From Vandiemenella viatica (taxonomy: Eukaryota > Arthropoda > Insecta > Orthoptera > Morabidae), in contig JARYHS010006964.1 in the NCBI GenBank assembly GCA_031002005.1, positions 3,286,001 through 3,350,000 on the forward strand: a DNA stretch of 64,000 nucleotides, in the 5' to 3' direction. Numbering within the stretch: the stretch's first letter is position 1; every line of letters starts with the position of its first letter. The position numbers and the translations under genes are program-made. Positions 22,138 to 34,929 of the stretch are shown piece after piece. Below the pieces are notes generated by a model. That model had not been told where the DNA came from and searched no databases. It saw nothing but the letters and a program-made list of their open reading frames with translations.

Positions 22138-24590
22138 TATGTATGTATCTCAATTGATGCTATCTATAAACATTAGAAATTAAGGAAAAAAAGTCTGTTA
22201 AAAATTATTTTAATAGAATTTTATTTGCCAAAACATCTACAGCCACAAAAAAAGACTAAGGGTATTATTATTTTATTTAATTTCAATGGAGCACACGCTC
22301 CATAATATCCAAGTGTAATTAGGAAACAGTGATACAAGATTGATTGAAACAGAAAGTTATATATGTAATTTGAAAGTGTCACCATATGGCAAGATAATAC
22401 TTGACAGCAGTAGGAGCACTGGATTCTTAGGTTTTCTGATTCATGTTTGAAGTATTTCTTTAATTCCTTAGTTATTGATCAAAATATATATTAGCATATA
22501 AATTTAGTCAGGATCACTTTGAAATATTTTTACAATGTATCAGATCTTTGGGGGGTGGAGGGGGGGGAGGAATTCAAACAATCCCACTGCCCATACACTT
22601 TAAAGCAGCTTATAAAAAAAAACTACTCTTGAAATGTGAAGTGAAATATGCAAACACTGGTAATTGTATACTCCTGGAAAAATTGTTAATCATGCTCCAG
22701 AACATATTATAAATTTTACATCAAGACATCATCGAATTATTGAAGAGGAAAAAGAATTACAGTTTCCTCCCAAGTCCGACCACGAATGTGACGAAAGAAA
22801 TCGTAATAGTAAATTCACTGAATCACGAAGTAAAACACGCCCCTTTAAATCTCATTTTAAACACTCGTTAAAAAATAATGCTAGTCTATTATGTGCAAAA
22901 TAGCAAGGTTTGCTGATTTTCTACACTACACCAAGAAAAATTTGAGAACAAAGTCATCCCATTGAGAGCTATGACTAAATATTTATAGACGTGCTGCAAA
23001 GTTTGCGGTGTCTACCGCTCACTTCAACAACGATAATTACAATTCAACTTACTTATGAAATGATATTCCAGGTTCATTCCTGTCTGGCATATTTGTGCAA
23101 CCGTACGCAACACAAGCTGGCATTTTTAAACACTTATACACAATACTAAATGAAATAATCACTGCCTCTACCACAATGTGAACACCTTAATTGTTGGGAA
23201 GCGCCATATGGTCGCTGCCGGTGCTGCCACCATGCGGGAGAGTTTAGTGCTTGCTTCACCGATTTAAGCTCACTTCTCCTCCATATAATTCCTTCCTCCA
23301 TGGTTGTTTTGCGTGTTCTTAATTTATGATCAACTAAAATGCTTCAGTGTGCTCCTGAATGTCAAAGTATGTGGCTCATAATTGTAATGACTCTGCAACA
23401 GCATTTCGATTCAAAGATTAAAATGTTTGATTAATAGCAAAAATTTATTGGTCTTTGGATTTTGGGCGAAGAGAGGATAGAACAAAGTATGAAACCGTCT
23501 TAAAATCAATTTGAAACAAAATACAAGGATTGAGTTTTCAAAATGTGTAAATAGAATCAAACAAACAATAATAAAGTAATTTTTTCTTCGGGAATGCGTT
23601 GATCCAAATCAGATAACAGAGTCTAGTATTGGTGGAAATTCAGAAGGAGTTCAGTTTCAGGACGTCTCAAAGGTGCAGTGATTTGATGTGGTGGTGATGA
23701 TGACCCTGATTCCACTCCCATCTAATGAAAACCACTGCCATGTGATGAGGGGGAGAAGTTACAAATTTTGCAGATAGCTATAACTGGCAAACTAATGTAA
23801 TCAGTGATCAACAACATATAAACATTCGTATAAAACTGCATGGGAGAGATAAAAAAAAATATCGAATGCAACAAGTAATTACAACAATGATCAGTATGAA
23901 TCTGACTCCCTACAGCCAATTCAAGTGGTTGATATCGTTCGCATTCATGACATATCGAATGCCTATGGCTGTAAAACTATTTATCCCGAAATTTTCTATC
24001 ACCAAATGTGGTACTACTTGGATAATAGAAATATTTTCTGATTTATATTGAAACAAAAAACAAACATTACACAGATAATAAGGCAAACAATTTTTTATTT
24101 TATTTTCTTAATGGAAACTACCTTAATAAATTGAAACAATAGGTATATAAAATTATTTGCAGTACTTCTATTTTGGAGGAAGATTTAGATATAGTAATAA
24201 AGATTATCTACTGTTGCCAGTGATAAAGCAGGCGGTTATATTTCATAAATTGTGTAATAAAAATTACTATTTGTACTGTATATACCACTCATATCTGCTT
24301 TATCATCTGCATCCTTCGATGCCATATCAAACGCGATTTTGTTTATATAACCTAGAAATTTATAGTTTCACTGTCTGACAAAAGAAAATGGAAGCATCCA
24401 GACAGAAGGGAGGAGAAAACGATTTTAAACTTCACTGGTTGGGAGGTTACGTGGTGTTCCAGAGATTACAAAATTAAGTTAAAGTTACAAAGAACTTGGT
24501 GGTACCCGATTTAGCATGGATGCATGAACTGATTTGGTTGTAAAGGGTGTAATGAAGCCATTGTATCCTTATCTGGCCGGCTGGCCCAAA
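22138..24590. other. AT-rich sequence without recognisable genes
   Basis: Short open frames here show no domains. A G-rich patch lies at about 22,550-22,575. The segment at 23,185-23,312 contains cttcaccgatttaa and tccttcctccatgg and is related, inverted, to 20,318-20,372; its gcttcaccgatttaa also matches 40,420-40,440 in opposite orientation. These three places may be scraps of one undefined dispersed repeat. Confidence 0.4.
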
Positions 24591-24599
24591 ACTGTTGTA

Positions 24600-25195
24600 A
24601 CTAAACTATAGCTTAACTGGGCAGGGCACATGGGATATGTAGTAGGAAAATGTTACAAAATCCAGCACTCGTTGGAGAGTGTAATGAGGGGATGTTCCAG
24701 AGAAGAAAAGAAACTAGTCAGACCATTTCTTGGATATGTCGATGTAGTAGGGGCCCCAAATGTTTGGATCACATACAGGAGTTGGAGTGTATGCTAAATT
24801 TGTTTCTGGAAATTACCGCATAATGTAATCAGTAACAAGAAAGAGCTGGAATGGGATTCATTGGAAGATAGGAGGAGGGTTAAGAGTGTCATGGGAGTGA
24901 ACATGGCGTATATTGGTGAAAAGGCATTGAAAGTGATTGATGGAAGGGGAAATATTACCATAACCACAAGAAGGCTCTCGATTTCAGGCACAAAGGTGTA
25001 GGAATATTTTGTTTCGTAGGTAAGGGCTAGAGATTTGAATACGTTAACAAGAGAATTGGTGAATAACTTACCAAAAAATTTAAAGTTGAAATCTGCAGAG
25101 GTAATAAGTAGGGGTGTATGGAAAGGAGGGAAATGGGTGTATATGGAAATTACCATCTGAGCCGTGCTCCATTGCAATTACATTAAATTAATACA
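24600..25195 (+). mobile_element. CR1-like LINE 3' fragment
   Basis: A heavily mutated 3' end of the same family as 51,582-53,263. Recognisable parts are aacttaactgggcagg-like RT C-terminus, tttgtttctggaaattaccg, and gatagg.ggagggttaagag. The terminal gagccgtgctccattgcaat with an attaaattaa tail is also present. Multiple stops exist in every frame. The intact 3' end and 5' truncation are as expected for LINE insertion. Confidence 0.7.
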
Positions 25196-25269
25196 GGTTC
25201 ATTATATACTGTCACTGGAACGGAGTTGACTTCCGAGTTGCTCTCACAAATGTTCTTCCGCGGACAGAT

Positions 25270-25870
25270 CGCAATCTTACTGACCGCGGGAGTTCCTACA
25301 CATCGTGCAGACAGCTCATAGTACCGTGTGTAGACGAGTATTAGCCTGATGAAAATTCGCACAACGATATTGTCGAACGAGGTCCAAGGATATTAATGAT
25401 GTACCGTTGAAACGACCGGGTTACTTCAATTACTACCTTCAGTCACTGACCTGAAATCATAGCCAATGGCTCCCAAAACCATGACCACTGGGCGTCTCCA
25501 AATTATAGGAAGAATGGGACCTTTGGTCAGGTCGTTACCCTATTTATCGACTATGGTCATGCCAGGTAATACAGAACCGTGATTAATCAGTTAGCACAGC
25601 GCGACGCCATTTGGAAGCAGTCCATTATTACCGCTCTTGGCGCCACTTTAAACGCTGCCGTTTATGTTGTGGTGTTAATGATAGACTTCACATATGATGA
25701 TTCGCAATTCAAGCTGGTGCTAGTCTCCAACCAATGGTGCGGGATCACACAGAATATTGCATTGAGCCCATTATTCAGATTGGAGGCCGAGATGGGAAGA
25801 GGTTACTATGTACTTGGTGCACAATCCCATGATCCCTTACAAAGTGATCCTCTATAAGGGAACCAAATAA
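25270..25870 (-). pseudogene. Possible degraded Tc1-like transposase
   Basis: On the minus strand near 25,470-25,520 the reading VMVLGAIGYDFRS resembles the VMVWGAISYDSRS block of the Tc1-like transposase at 38,144-39,587. The surrounding sequence cannot be followed confidently in one frame. The assignment rests on this single block and is weak. Confidence 0.25.
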
Positions 25871-27640
25871 CTCCCAGTATTCAGTAAAAGCGAAGTGAAT
25901 GTTAGCGGGAGAGGCACGCCGGCAACATTATGCTTTCACGTGATAAGCTGTCGGCGGTTCTCGAGTGTAGGCATAGTTGTAGTGAGTCGCACTCAGTCTT
26001 CGCGTGGAGCTCGTGTAGTAACATTCAATGTAACAGTGCGCCACCAACAATTCACTTTCGCTATCCCGTTTCTGCTGAATACATCCAAATTCGACAGTGC
26101 ATAGCAGCTAACGTATTGCGTGTAACAGGAGTTGCGTTCAGCGTTTGTAGAACTGTCTTGGCTTAAAGAACGACAATAAACCTGAACTTTTAATGTAACC
26201 TGTGTTTCATTGAAAGAAACCTTTCTAACCTGTATCAGGCTACCAACACTCAAGCCAGAAAGAACTTCACGCAGCCTTTTGTCGTTCACTATAACAAGTA
26301 TAACTAATAGACTTCTGCTAATACTGCATAAACAACAATTACCCGGTATCAGAAAATAAGCCATCACAAAAAGTGGTTGTCAGATTGTGGGATTTACTCT
26401 ATACGGAAGGTGGAATATGTACATTGGTAGTCGCGGAGACAAAAAATTGTGCAACATATGTATTTATTTTTATTTTTTTATTTAGCACACATTTTTACAG
26501 CCTAGTATCTAGAAACTATAATAGGCCTTAATTTAACACAACAGTTTTACATTTGATATATCAACAGATATTTCCACAATGAATAATTTCAATTTTTGTA
26601 ATGTATGGTTTTGGCAATATCTGTACAGTCTTTTCTTGTTGGCACGATACATACGATTGTTTTGCTGTTAACATATATTATAATTTTCTAAACTTGCTGC
26701 ATTTTGTCATAATTGATTTATTACTGTTTTCTAGTTTTGTATGGTGTCTACAGTTTCCTGTCCACTTTTTGGTTAGAATTTTTAGTATTTCACTATGTCA
26801 CTTTGTGCGTCTACCACTGCTACTATTACTACTATCTACTACTCTACCATCTAAGAAAGCATTTTCCAGCATTGGTATCGGTGCGGTAATCCGAATTCCA
26901 AATCTCCCGGAATAGTGCACGTTCTCAGTCTCTCTGGCAGCCAAAGTGACCGAGAAGGCTGCCCGTCGGGAGACTGGCCACCTCCAACATTGGTTGTGAG
27001 AATTAATTTTCAATGATATATATATGTAATTGCAGAAGTAAGAAGTCTTTAACATCCGGCTAGTAGGTTGTTCGTTTTCACAGGTGAACTAGATTAGTTT
27101 AACATCTACTGCCGGTATTTGTTATTTTCAATATTTGAACAAATTCATATTTTAAGATTATTGGCTATATAATTTACAACTTTTACTCATTACTAGCTGT
27201 TAACATTTTTACATATTTTAAGAGATAACAATGTTTTACTTCAGAAGCGGCTCGAGACTGCAACTATTGTCTATTATTTGTGTTATTGCAATGTCAGACC
27301 ACATTTTATGCATCGGACTATAGTTCATGTGAGCACTAGTAAAGAACTTATACATACACTATATACTTTTATAAGTGTTGCTTTAGCAAGTTCTTGTTTG
27401 TAGATAGAATCTCAAGGGGTATTACTGCTAAACGGTCCATTTAAAGCCTTTAATATGGTTTAAGCACTCCTCTCCGCAGGCCAGCTGGTTGCGTTTTCAG
27501 CATGATATATGACTCGCAGATCCAGCGCTTAGACACGCATTAGCTTGTGGCTGCTCTCGGGTGTTACCCTGTGACCTCATAGCCGGCTTGACTTGTTGCC
27601 GCTAAACTTTGCATGAATCTCTCCTTTTGCAATTTGGATA
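25870..27640. other. Unassigned sequence
   Basis: No gene is supported. A GC-richer island at about 26,870-27,000 (ctcccggaatagtgcacg; cccgtcgggagactgg) stands out from AT-rich surroundings and might be part of an unidentified short repeat. Confidence 0.3.
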
Positions 27641-27677
27641 TATTTTGCATCACTTCGTCTAGTTTGCGCCATAGTTG

Positions 27678-28905
27678 CTAATTTTTTAGTATGTCTTCTG
27701 TTTTCATGTTTCTTAGTTCATGAAATCCTTCGTTTCTGGCTTCTGCCATTTGTGTGCAATCCCGGACGATGTGTTCGGGTGTACCCTCTTCCCCGCACTC
27801 ACACAAGCTTGTGTCTTTTAGTCCTCTTTTATGTAGTAGGCTGGGATATGGCCCGTGTCCAGTGATGTAATGAACAAGTCCGGTTGACGGATCTAGGTGA
27901 CGAAGGTTTAATATATCTTGAATTGTTGGCCAAATATTGTAGGTTCTCCTGCTAGTCGTACTCGCGACCACTGTTGTTGCCATTCTTCCATCAAGACTGT
28001 TTTTATCTCCCGTGCTTCTGTAACCGCTCTTCCTAAAATTTGTTCTACTTTTTGGGCGTCACCGGTTCGTAGCCAATAGTGTGCCCCTCTCTTTCTAGCT
28101 TCTAGGTCAAGTGGACAAACGCCCAACGCAACCAGCAGAGAGTCGGTCGCTGTTGTGCTATATGCACCACTTAAACTTATCAATATGCTTCTTTGTACGT
28201 TTCTTAGTGCCTGGCGAGGTTTAACTTGTCGTAACTTATGCTCCCAACCACTAGCAGCATATCCCATAATCGAGGATAATATACTGTCGTGATACCTCCT
28301 TATTATGGACGTTGGAAGATGAAATCTTCTTTGCCCAATACTGATCATTTTGTTCATCACTATTTTGGCACGACTGCACACCTCCGTTATAGAGTCAGTA
28401 AAGTTTAGTCGCTCGTCTAGCGTGACTCCCAGATATTTACAAGTTCTAACTCTTTTTATGGAGACGTTGTTAACTTTAATTATTGGATATCGCTTGGGGC
28501 GGCCACTGAGAACCATGAATTGAGTCTTGTGTGGTGCAACGGTTAATTTCACTTTGGAGCACCAGTTTTGTAAATGTCTTAATGCCATTCTGCTTCTAGT
28601 CTCTACTTCGTCCCTTGTTTCGCCTTGTATTAGCAGTAGAAGGTCATCCGCAAAGGCAACCAGCCCCAGGAGTCCTTCTTGCCCAATCATGCTTCCTATG
28701 GCCATTTCGAATGGTACGTCTCAGAACACAGGTCCACACACCGATCCTTGCGGATAGCCTTTAGTTAATTTTTTCTCTATAGTCACTCGTGGACATCTTA
28801 GTTTGGCAAATCGGTTTTTACAGTAGTCGCGTAGCGTTCCATAGAGGTTACTATGAATTCCTATTTCTCGCAGGCGGCTAAAAGGAGACGGCCACCATAA
28901 GTTTT
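27678..28905 (-). pseudogene. R1-like LINE ORF2, reverse transcriptase palm to C-terminus
   Basis: The frame passes GYPQGSVCGPVF near 28,750, a stop, then FADDLLLL near 28,650 (catalytic Asp pair), KYLGVTLDERLNF near 28,430 and a thumb with SIIRRYHDSILSSIMGYAASG. The C-terminal part is rich in the R1-type signature (ALGVCPLDLEARKRG). A shift at about 27,950 leads to a Cys/His tail (CECGEEGTPEHIVRDC), the CCHC-like motif at the end of R1-clade ORF2. At least two breaks and the missing finger domain make the enzyme non-functional. Confidence 0.7.
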
Positions 28906-28907
28906 TA

Positions 28908-29910
28908 TTAGCAGCTCTTTAAAGGCAGTCTCTTTCTATCGAGAAGCAAGCACCTATCGGCAGCAATCATGCACCGTTGGTACTCTTTTCTCGCCTTCCT
29001 AATCTTAGATCGTAGTTTTTGCAGTCGGTGGCTCCACGGTATGTCTGTAGTATTCGCTGGTCTTTTGAGGGGAATGGCCATTTTCATTACGCGCTGAATT
29101 TCACGCGTGATCCCTCTTGCTATGATATCTACATCATTACCTTCCAATAGATCCACTGGTAGACGGAATTCATCTCTTAGTTTTGCCCAATCTGCCCTAC
29201 GTAAGTTATATTTTTTCCTTGTATCGTTAATTTAATTGATTTTGCAACCTACCTTTGGCCAGATCAAACAGAATCAAGTTGTGGTCACTTGTAGTTTCGT
29301 TTTCAACCACCCTCCAGTTTCTGGCTAGGTTTCCTGCCAACTGGTTGGTCAACGTTACATCGATATTATTATTACTATTACTAAACGTTGGAGCATTATT
29401 AGGGCAGTTCCTGACTTCCAGGCATAACTCATTTAACAGTTCCTCTACCATTACGCCTCGTTCATCCGTTGTATCACTGTACCAGAGCGGGGAGTGTGCA
29501 TTTATATCTGCTGTTATAATTATCCTTTGATCTTATAACTCAGTGCAAATGTTTCTTATCTTATTTAGATAAGCATCTATAGGGTCTTTATATTGGCAGT
29601 ACATCGATACCAAAGTAACGCTACACCACCCGGTATCGATCTCTGCACATGCTGTGTGCTCATCACAGTATTGCGATATTTTGGTTACAGTTAGTTCTTT
29701 ATTTAGTACAATGATTCCTGCCATAGGTTTAGGTCCACTTACTATGGTTTGTGAGGATACTGGCATATATGGTATTTGTCCGCCCTTAGAGTAAGGCTCT
29801 TGCACACAGATAACATCCCAGTCATGTTGCGCAGCAAGATTCCTTAGCTCATGCAGGACTATATTTGTCCGTCTTGCATTAATTTGTGCAACTTTGATTG
29901 TACCTTTCAT
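28908..29910 (-). pseudogene. R1-like LINE ORF2, AP endonuclease and linker
   Basis: ORF2 starts at 29,910 with MKGTIKVAQINARRTN, the usual AP-endonuclease opening. ICVQEPYSKGG (conserved Glu) and VTLVSMYCQYKD follow. After a stop at about 29,533, a second frame carries TSDHNLILFDL (the catalytic SDH). The linker MDLLEGNDVDIIARG to LQKLRSKIRKARKEYQR lies at 29,156-28,908. This domain nicks the genomic target for primed reverse transcription. The ATG abuts the ORF1 stop codon in the same frame. Confidence 0.65.
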
Positions 29911-30600
29911 CTATGGGTGTTTAGTGTAAACATTACTCTGAGGCCATAGAAGTTTCGCGTCGAAAACTATCCTTCCATGAGTCATCACAAATTGTTTATA
30001 TATTTGGTCCGGGTCAAAAATCTCATTTCTGTTGTTGAATAATTTTTTAACTAGCGTCAACAACTGGGCTGGATCCGTGGGTAAGTTGCTGGCCTTGAGT
30101 TGTATTCTGTCCACTGCTTCAAGTTGGGGAAGGTGACTGTTTTCCCTGCTGGGTGCAGCATCCTAGTGAGGTGCCTAAGCGCCATTGCCAACACATGCTC
30201 TTGTTCTAATCTGCTAATTTTTACCGTGTTCTCAAGGTCTATGTATAGTTTAGTGGGATCTAACGCAGCTATTTTAGGGTGTGTAGATTGCGCTGCCGTC
30301 GGGCTTGCATCGACCAAGTTAGGCCATTTACACCAACCAAGTCCTGCCCTTCTTCCTGGGTAAGGAGGGGTGGTAACAGTTTGTGTGATTTTATCCTTCA
30401 GTCTGGTTTTTATTTTTGCGTATTCTTCGGTCTGAACTTCAGTGTCTTTCGCTATGTGTTTCCTCTCTACGTATTCTTCAGTCTGAACTGTGGCGTCTTT
30501 CGTTGTGTTTTGTGTCTCTGCGAATTCTTCCGACTGTACTGCTGAGTCTATCATTTTTGGTGCTAAGTCTCGGCTGCCTTGTTTTTAACTTCTAAAGTTT
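29911..30600 (-). pseudogene. R1-like LINE ORF1, C-terminal region
   Basis: Two overlapping minus-strand frames (30,554-30,057 and 30,114-29,911) carry the part of ORF1 after the zinc knuckles. It opens with three 17-residue repeats (AVQSEEF, TVQTEEY, EVQTEEY, each ending KD) followed by KITQT. A conserved helical region follows (LEQEHVLAMALRHLTRML). A frameshift near 30,100 leads to the last 67 codons, ending exactly before ORF2. The placement as ORF1 tail rests on order and strand. Confidence 0.5.
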
Positions 30601-30664
30601 GCCGCTCGTTCTGCATCCCTGCGCTTCCATGACGGATTTTTATTTTTTCTCTTGTTTGTTATTA

Positions 30665-33550
30665 CTATCCCATGTTTATCATACATAAGGGTTTTTTAAT
30701 CCCTTTTGCTGTTTTAACTGGCTTATACATTTTTGTAGAGCCCAATAAATTAGAAATACATGGAACAATCCCAATGGAAAATGGTTTCTCAGACCATAAT
30801 GCTCAAATAATTACTTTGGATGTTGTGGGAAATGAAAATAACAAAAAGAAAGGATTTGTCAGAGTTAGGCCATTAAAGAACAATTCAATAAAAACATTAA
30901 ATGATGAACTTCTCAATGAGGACTGGAGCACTGTTTATAAATTAAAAGGGGTAAATAATAAATTCAATTACTTTGACCAAAGGTTTTTGGAAATTTATGA
31001 AAGGTGTCTCCCTACAAAACTAGCTCCAATTGGTCAAAAACGAGTAACAAAAATTTGGTTACAGTTGGTATTAAAACATCTTGCAGACATAAAAGGGAAT
31101 TAATTATATGTAAAAGTTAGGAATACTGATAATAGGCTTCTCAAACAACATTACAAAATATACTGTAGAATTTTAACCAAAGTAATAAAAGAATCTAAAT
31201 GTTTGGCCATAAATGATGAGATTAGTAGTTCAGATAATAAGATAAAAAGTGTTTGGAACATTATTAAAAGGGAAACATCTGTATCATCCCCTGAACACAA
31301 ACCTATATCTATAAGCGTTAATGATAAACTTGTAAATGACCCCTCTTATGTAGGAAGTGCTTTCAATAACTACTTCTTAACAGTTGCTGAAAAAATAAAA
31401 GGAAAATATAATGGGAATATGGATGCTATAGCAATACTTAAATCCTTGTCACCAAAAACAGCACCTAGGTCTCTACTTCCCACCAGTCAAAATGAAATTG
31501 AAAAAAATATTAAATCACTCAAAAGTAAAAAGTCATTTGGTTATGATGAGGTTTCAACCCATGTAGTGAAACAATGTAACTCCAGCATTAGTAGAGTTAT
31601 TAGTCATATTTGTAATAGTTCTTTTGAAGAAGGTATCTTCCCTGACTCACTCAAGAAGTCAACAATCAAACCGCTTTATAAAAAGGGTGATACCTCAAAA
31701 ATTGAGAATTACAGACCCATTTCACTTCTACCAGCATTTTCAAAAATCTTTGAAAAAGCAATGTACAGAAGGGTGTATGCACATCTACAAAAGAATGACC
31801 TACTCAGTAAAGTACAGTTTGGATTTAGACAAGGCGTTTCAACAGATTCAGCAATTTTTGCTTTTGTAAACAACATACTGGAATCAATGCATAAAAAATT
31901 AAATTCCCTAGGTATATTCTGTGATCTTGCTAAGGCTGTGATGATCATGAGATTCTACTAGGTAAATTAGACCACTATGGAGTTATTGGTAAGCCAGGAC
32001 TTTGGTTTAAATCTTACCTGGAAAATAGAAAGCAATGTGTATCACTGAAAGATGCTAATACAGGAAATGTTATAAACTCAGAATGGGGTATAGTTAATTG
32101 TGGTGTGCCTCAGGGCTCAATTCTTGGCCCTCTGCTTTTCTTAATCTATATAAATGATCTCCCACATATACTGGGTGATAATGAACTACATGGTGCTCTT
32201 TGCAGATGATACCAGCATATCGTTGAAAGACCCATCAGCACAAAACCTCGAAAACACAGCAAATGATGCTATAAAGAAAATTAACAGGTGGTTTAGTGCC
32301 AACAAACTAATACTTAATGTAGAAAAGACACATTTACTTCAGTTTGTTACAAAAAATAAAACAAAGGACAACTATAATGTGATATCAGAAGGAAAAGCAA
32401 TCAATGAAAGTAATTTCACAAAATTCCTGGGTGTATGTATAGATAACAAATTGAACTGGAAACAGCATATTCAACAACTTCTTAAAAAACTGAATTCTGC
32501 AACATTTTCACTTAGGGTAATATCTAGAATAGCTAATATAGAAACCAGAAAGTTAGTATATTTTGCATATTTTCATTCCCTGCTCACTTATGGCATCTCA
32601 TTCTGGGGAAACTCGTCACAAGCACAGAGGGTATTTAAATTGCAAAAACGTGCTATAAGAACTATTTTTGGAGCAAGCCCACAGACGTCGTGCAGAAATC
32701 TATTTAAAAACCTGGGTGTACTAACATGTGCCAGCACAGTATGTATACTCTGTACTATCATTTGTAGTGGAAAATCCTGAACACTTCAATCTTAATGCTG
32801 ACATACATAGCCATAATACTAGGAATAAATATAATATTCACAAGGATTACAAATCACTGTCAATTGTACAGAAAGGGTTAAAATTTACTGGAGCTTCCTT
32901 ATTCAATGTCTTACCTAACAGAAATTAAATGTTATCTACAAAAACCCAACTACTTTAAGTCCGAACTGAAAGAGTTTCTGCTTCAGAATCAATTCTACTC
33001 TGTAAAAGAATTTTCTTCTTGGAATTTGGTAACTAAGAATTGACTGATGAAATAGTATATATGGTGTATGGAAGGGAAAGGTGACAAAGTTGTCAACAAT
33101 TACTAAAATGATATATGGTTTTTCTTTCTGTTGAAACTTTTGACAAATGAAGTAATTACACTGTTTACAAAATTTCACTAATATATAGTAACTAACATGG
33201 GATAGCATGCACTCAAAAACTGCTGTAAAAAATTATGATACTAACAGGTTTTTAAGTAATTGACTGCTTATGAGTTGTGGTAACTGGTTTGTAAGAAAAT
33301 AACTGGTTTTTAGATGCTGGTAACAAGTTTATACACAGTTCCACAAAATAAGTATTAACTAGCTCGGGATTTTATTTGTAGATTACAGGAAATATTGGTT
33401 ATACTAATGGGTCATAACTAACTTCTTGTCAATATATAATATTATCAATTATATAGTAATATTGACATTACTAATAAGTGTATGTACTGTTCCACATCCC
33501 CGAGATTATTCTCACATGGGATCAAAGTGAACATATCTATCTATCTTATC
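30665..33550 (+). mobile_element. Jockey-superfamily LINE nested in the R1-like element
   Basis: A plus-strand, 5'-truncated LINE. It starts within the endonuclease (GFSDHNAQIITLD near 30,790). The pre-RT linker follows (31,203-31,500), then RT with YRPISLLPAFSKIFEKAMYR, VQFGFRQGVSTDSAI and CDLAKAV. After a frameshift come [13 protein letters not shown] near 32,110 and [10 protein letters not shown] near 32,200. FLGVCIDNKLNWKQHIQ and SLLTYGISFWG complete the core. It ends in AT-rich 3' sequence with atctatctatctt near 33,530. Both flanks read as R1-like ORF1 on the minus strand, so it inserted into that gene. Exact target duplication could not be fixed. Several frame breaks indicate it is inactive. 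Confidence 0.7.
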
Positions 33551-33554
33551 CATA

Positions 33555-34626
33555 ATATATTTGGCTGATCATACGTTGAAGGAGCATCTGATAGGTTAGA
33601 CACTCCTTCCCTTTCTTTTTGCATGTTTTACCTCTCTTCGCACATGGGATGCATACGGGAGCAATTTTTTTAGCTTTTCGCTTTGGTCTTTCTTGTGTCC
33701 AGTCGCACCGCAGTGGCCACATGTTGAGTCAGCTTGCTGACAGTGCTTGCTGACATGACCCCAATCACAGCACCTTACACAGTTCGGTACTGTAATGTAA
33801 TCCTTAGCCGTCACAGCTGAAAATTCAATGAATATTTTTTCTTTTCCAACAACATAGTTCTAACTTTTCCACTAACTTCCACTACATGATGGACGGTAGC
33901 CTTATTTCTCGGACCTGTTTTAAATCTTGGTTTGAAACTTTCTACGAAATCAGTTCTGGCTACTTTGTCTTCAAAATTTTGCTCATAAACAATATCTCTC
34001 AATTTCTCTGTATCGATGGAGACTGGTATATCATATAGAATAACTAACGACTTCCGCTTCCTGGGTAATTCGCATCTCATGTCAGTATTAAGTGTCTGGT
34101 TATCGAGAATTTTCTTTGCATCCTGCGCGGTATTTGTCTCAACACTTACAGCTTGCTTTGTTGTCCTGACTCTGTTTATTTTTATTTTATCTTTCTGCGG
34201 CCTTAGTATCGTAGTGAACTTCTCCGCCACTTGTTTAGGCGTCTCCCCTTTTTTAGAGGAAATGAACACTGCACAAGTCGCTGTTGGGGTTATCATACTT
34301 TTTGGTGTGTGCCTTCCACCAGTAGCTGCGACAGTAGTATAGCTATGTGTGGGTTGCACATCCCCGCTTTCCTTAATTTCTTGTCTTAGTCTATTATTTT
34401 CGTTGATTAACTCCTTCAGTCTTCCCTCCATATGAGATACAGCGACTGCCCAGGACGCAAACTTATCCTTTAGCTCTCTTAGTTTTTGCTCTGATAATTT
34501 TTGGCCATGGATCTCATTTAGGTATTTAACTAGCTCCTCGTACCTCTCTCCAAATGCAAAAGGAATTGCATTTGGAATGCAGTCACTAGTATCGCTTGTC
34601 GTATTCATTCCGTTACTGACCTCCAT
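33555..34626 (-). pseudogene. R1-like LINE ORF1, N-terminal region with zinc knuckles
   Basis: The ORF starts at 34,626 (MEVSNGMNTTSD). It contains a probable coiled coil (KLRELKDKFASWAVAVSHME then LINENNRLRQEIKE) and a central RNA-binding-type domain (residues about 110-255, LVILYDIPVSIDTEKLRD). It stops at 33,811 and continues in another frame with knuckles CVRCCDWGHVSKHC and CGHCGATGHKKDQ, the latter missing its last Cys. Homology runs to about 33,555, where the nested LINE begins. ORF1 proteins of this type package LINE RNA. Upstream to about 34,930 lies a putative 5' UTR. Confidence 0.65.
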
Positions 34627-34929
34627 CTGCGACTCCTAATATGTGGGTTCATCACAAACTAAATCCATTTTGTTAACCTGCAGGTCAATTCTCAAGGCCG
34701 AAGCCTCGCTGGATCTATCTTATAATATAGCGATTATTCACAGTACCTGTACAATGCTGAAGCTGCAATGGCAGGCGTATCCGGACACTGGTAGAAACAC
34801 AGAATCCACAAAACCCAAAACCAACACTGCAACAACACTACATACACTGCTAAGTCGGAGCGCACAGCTCAACACGTCCGCTCACTCCGAGCGTCAACAA
34901 GCCACCGGAGGAGAACACAATCAACTATC

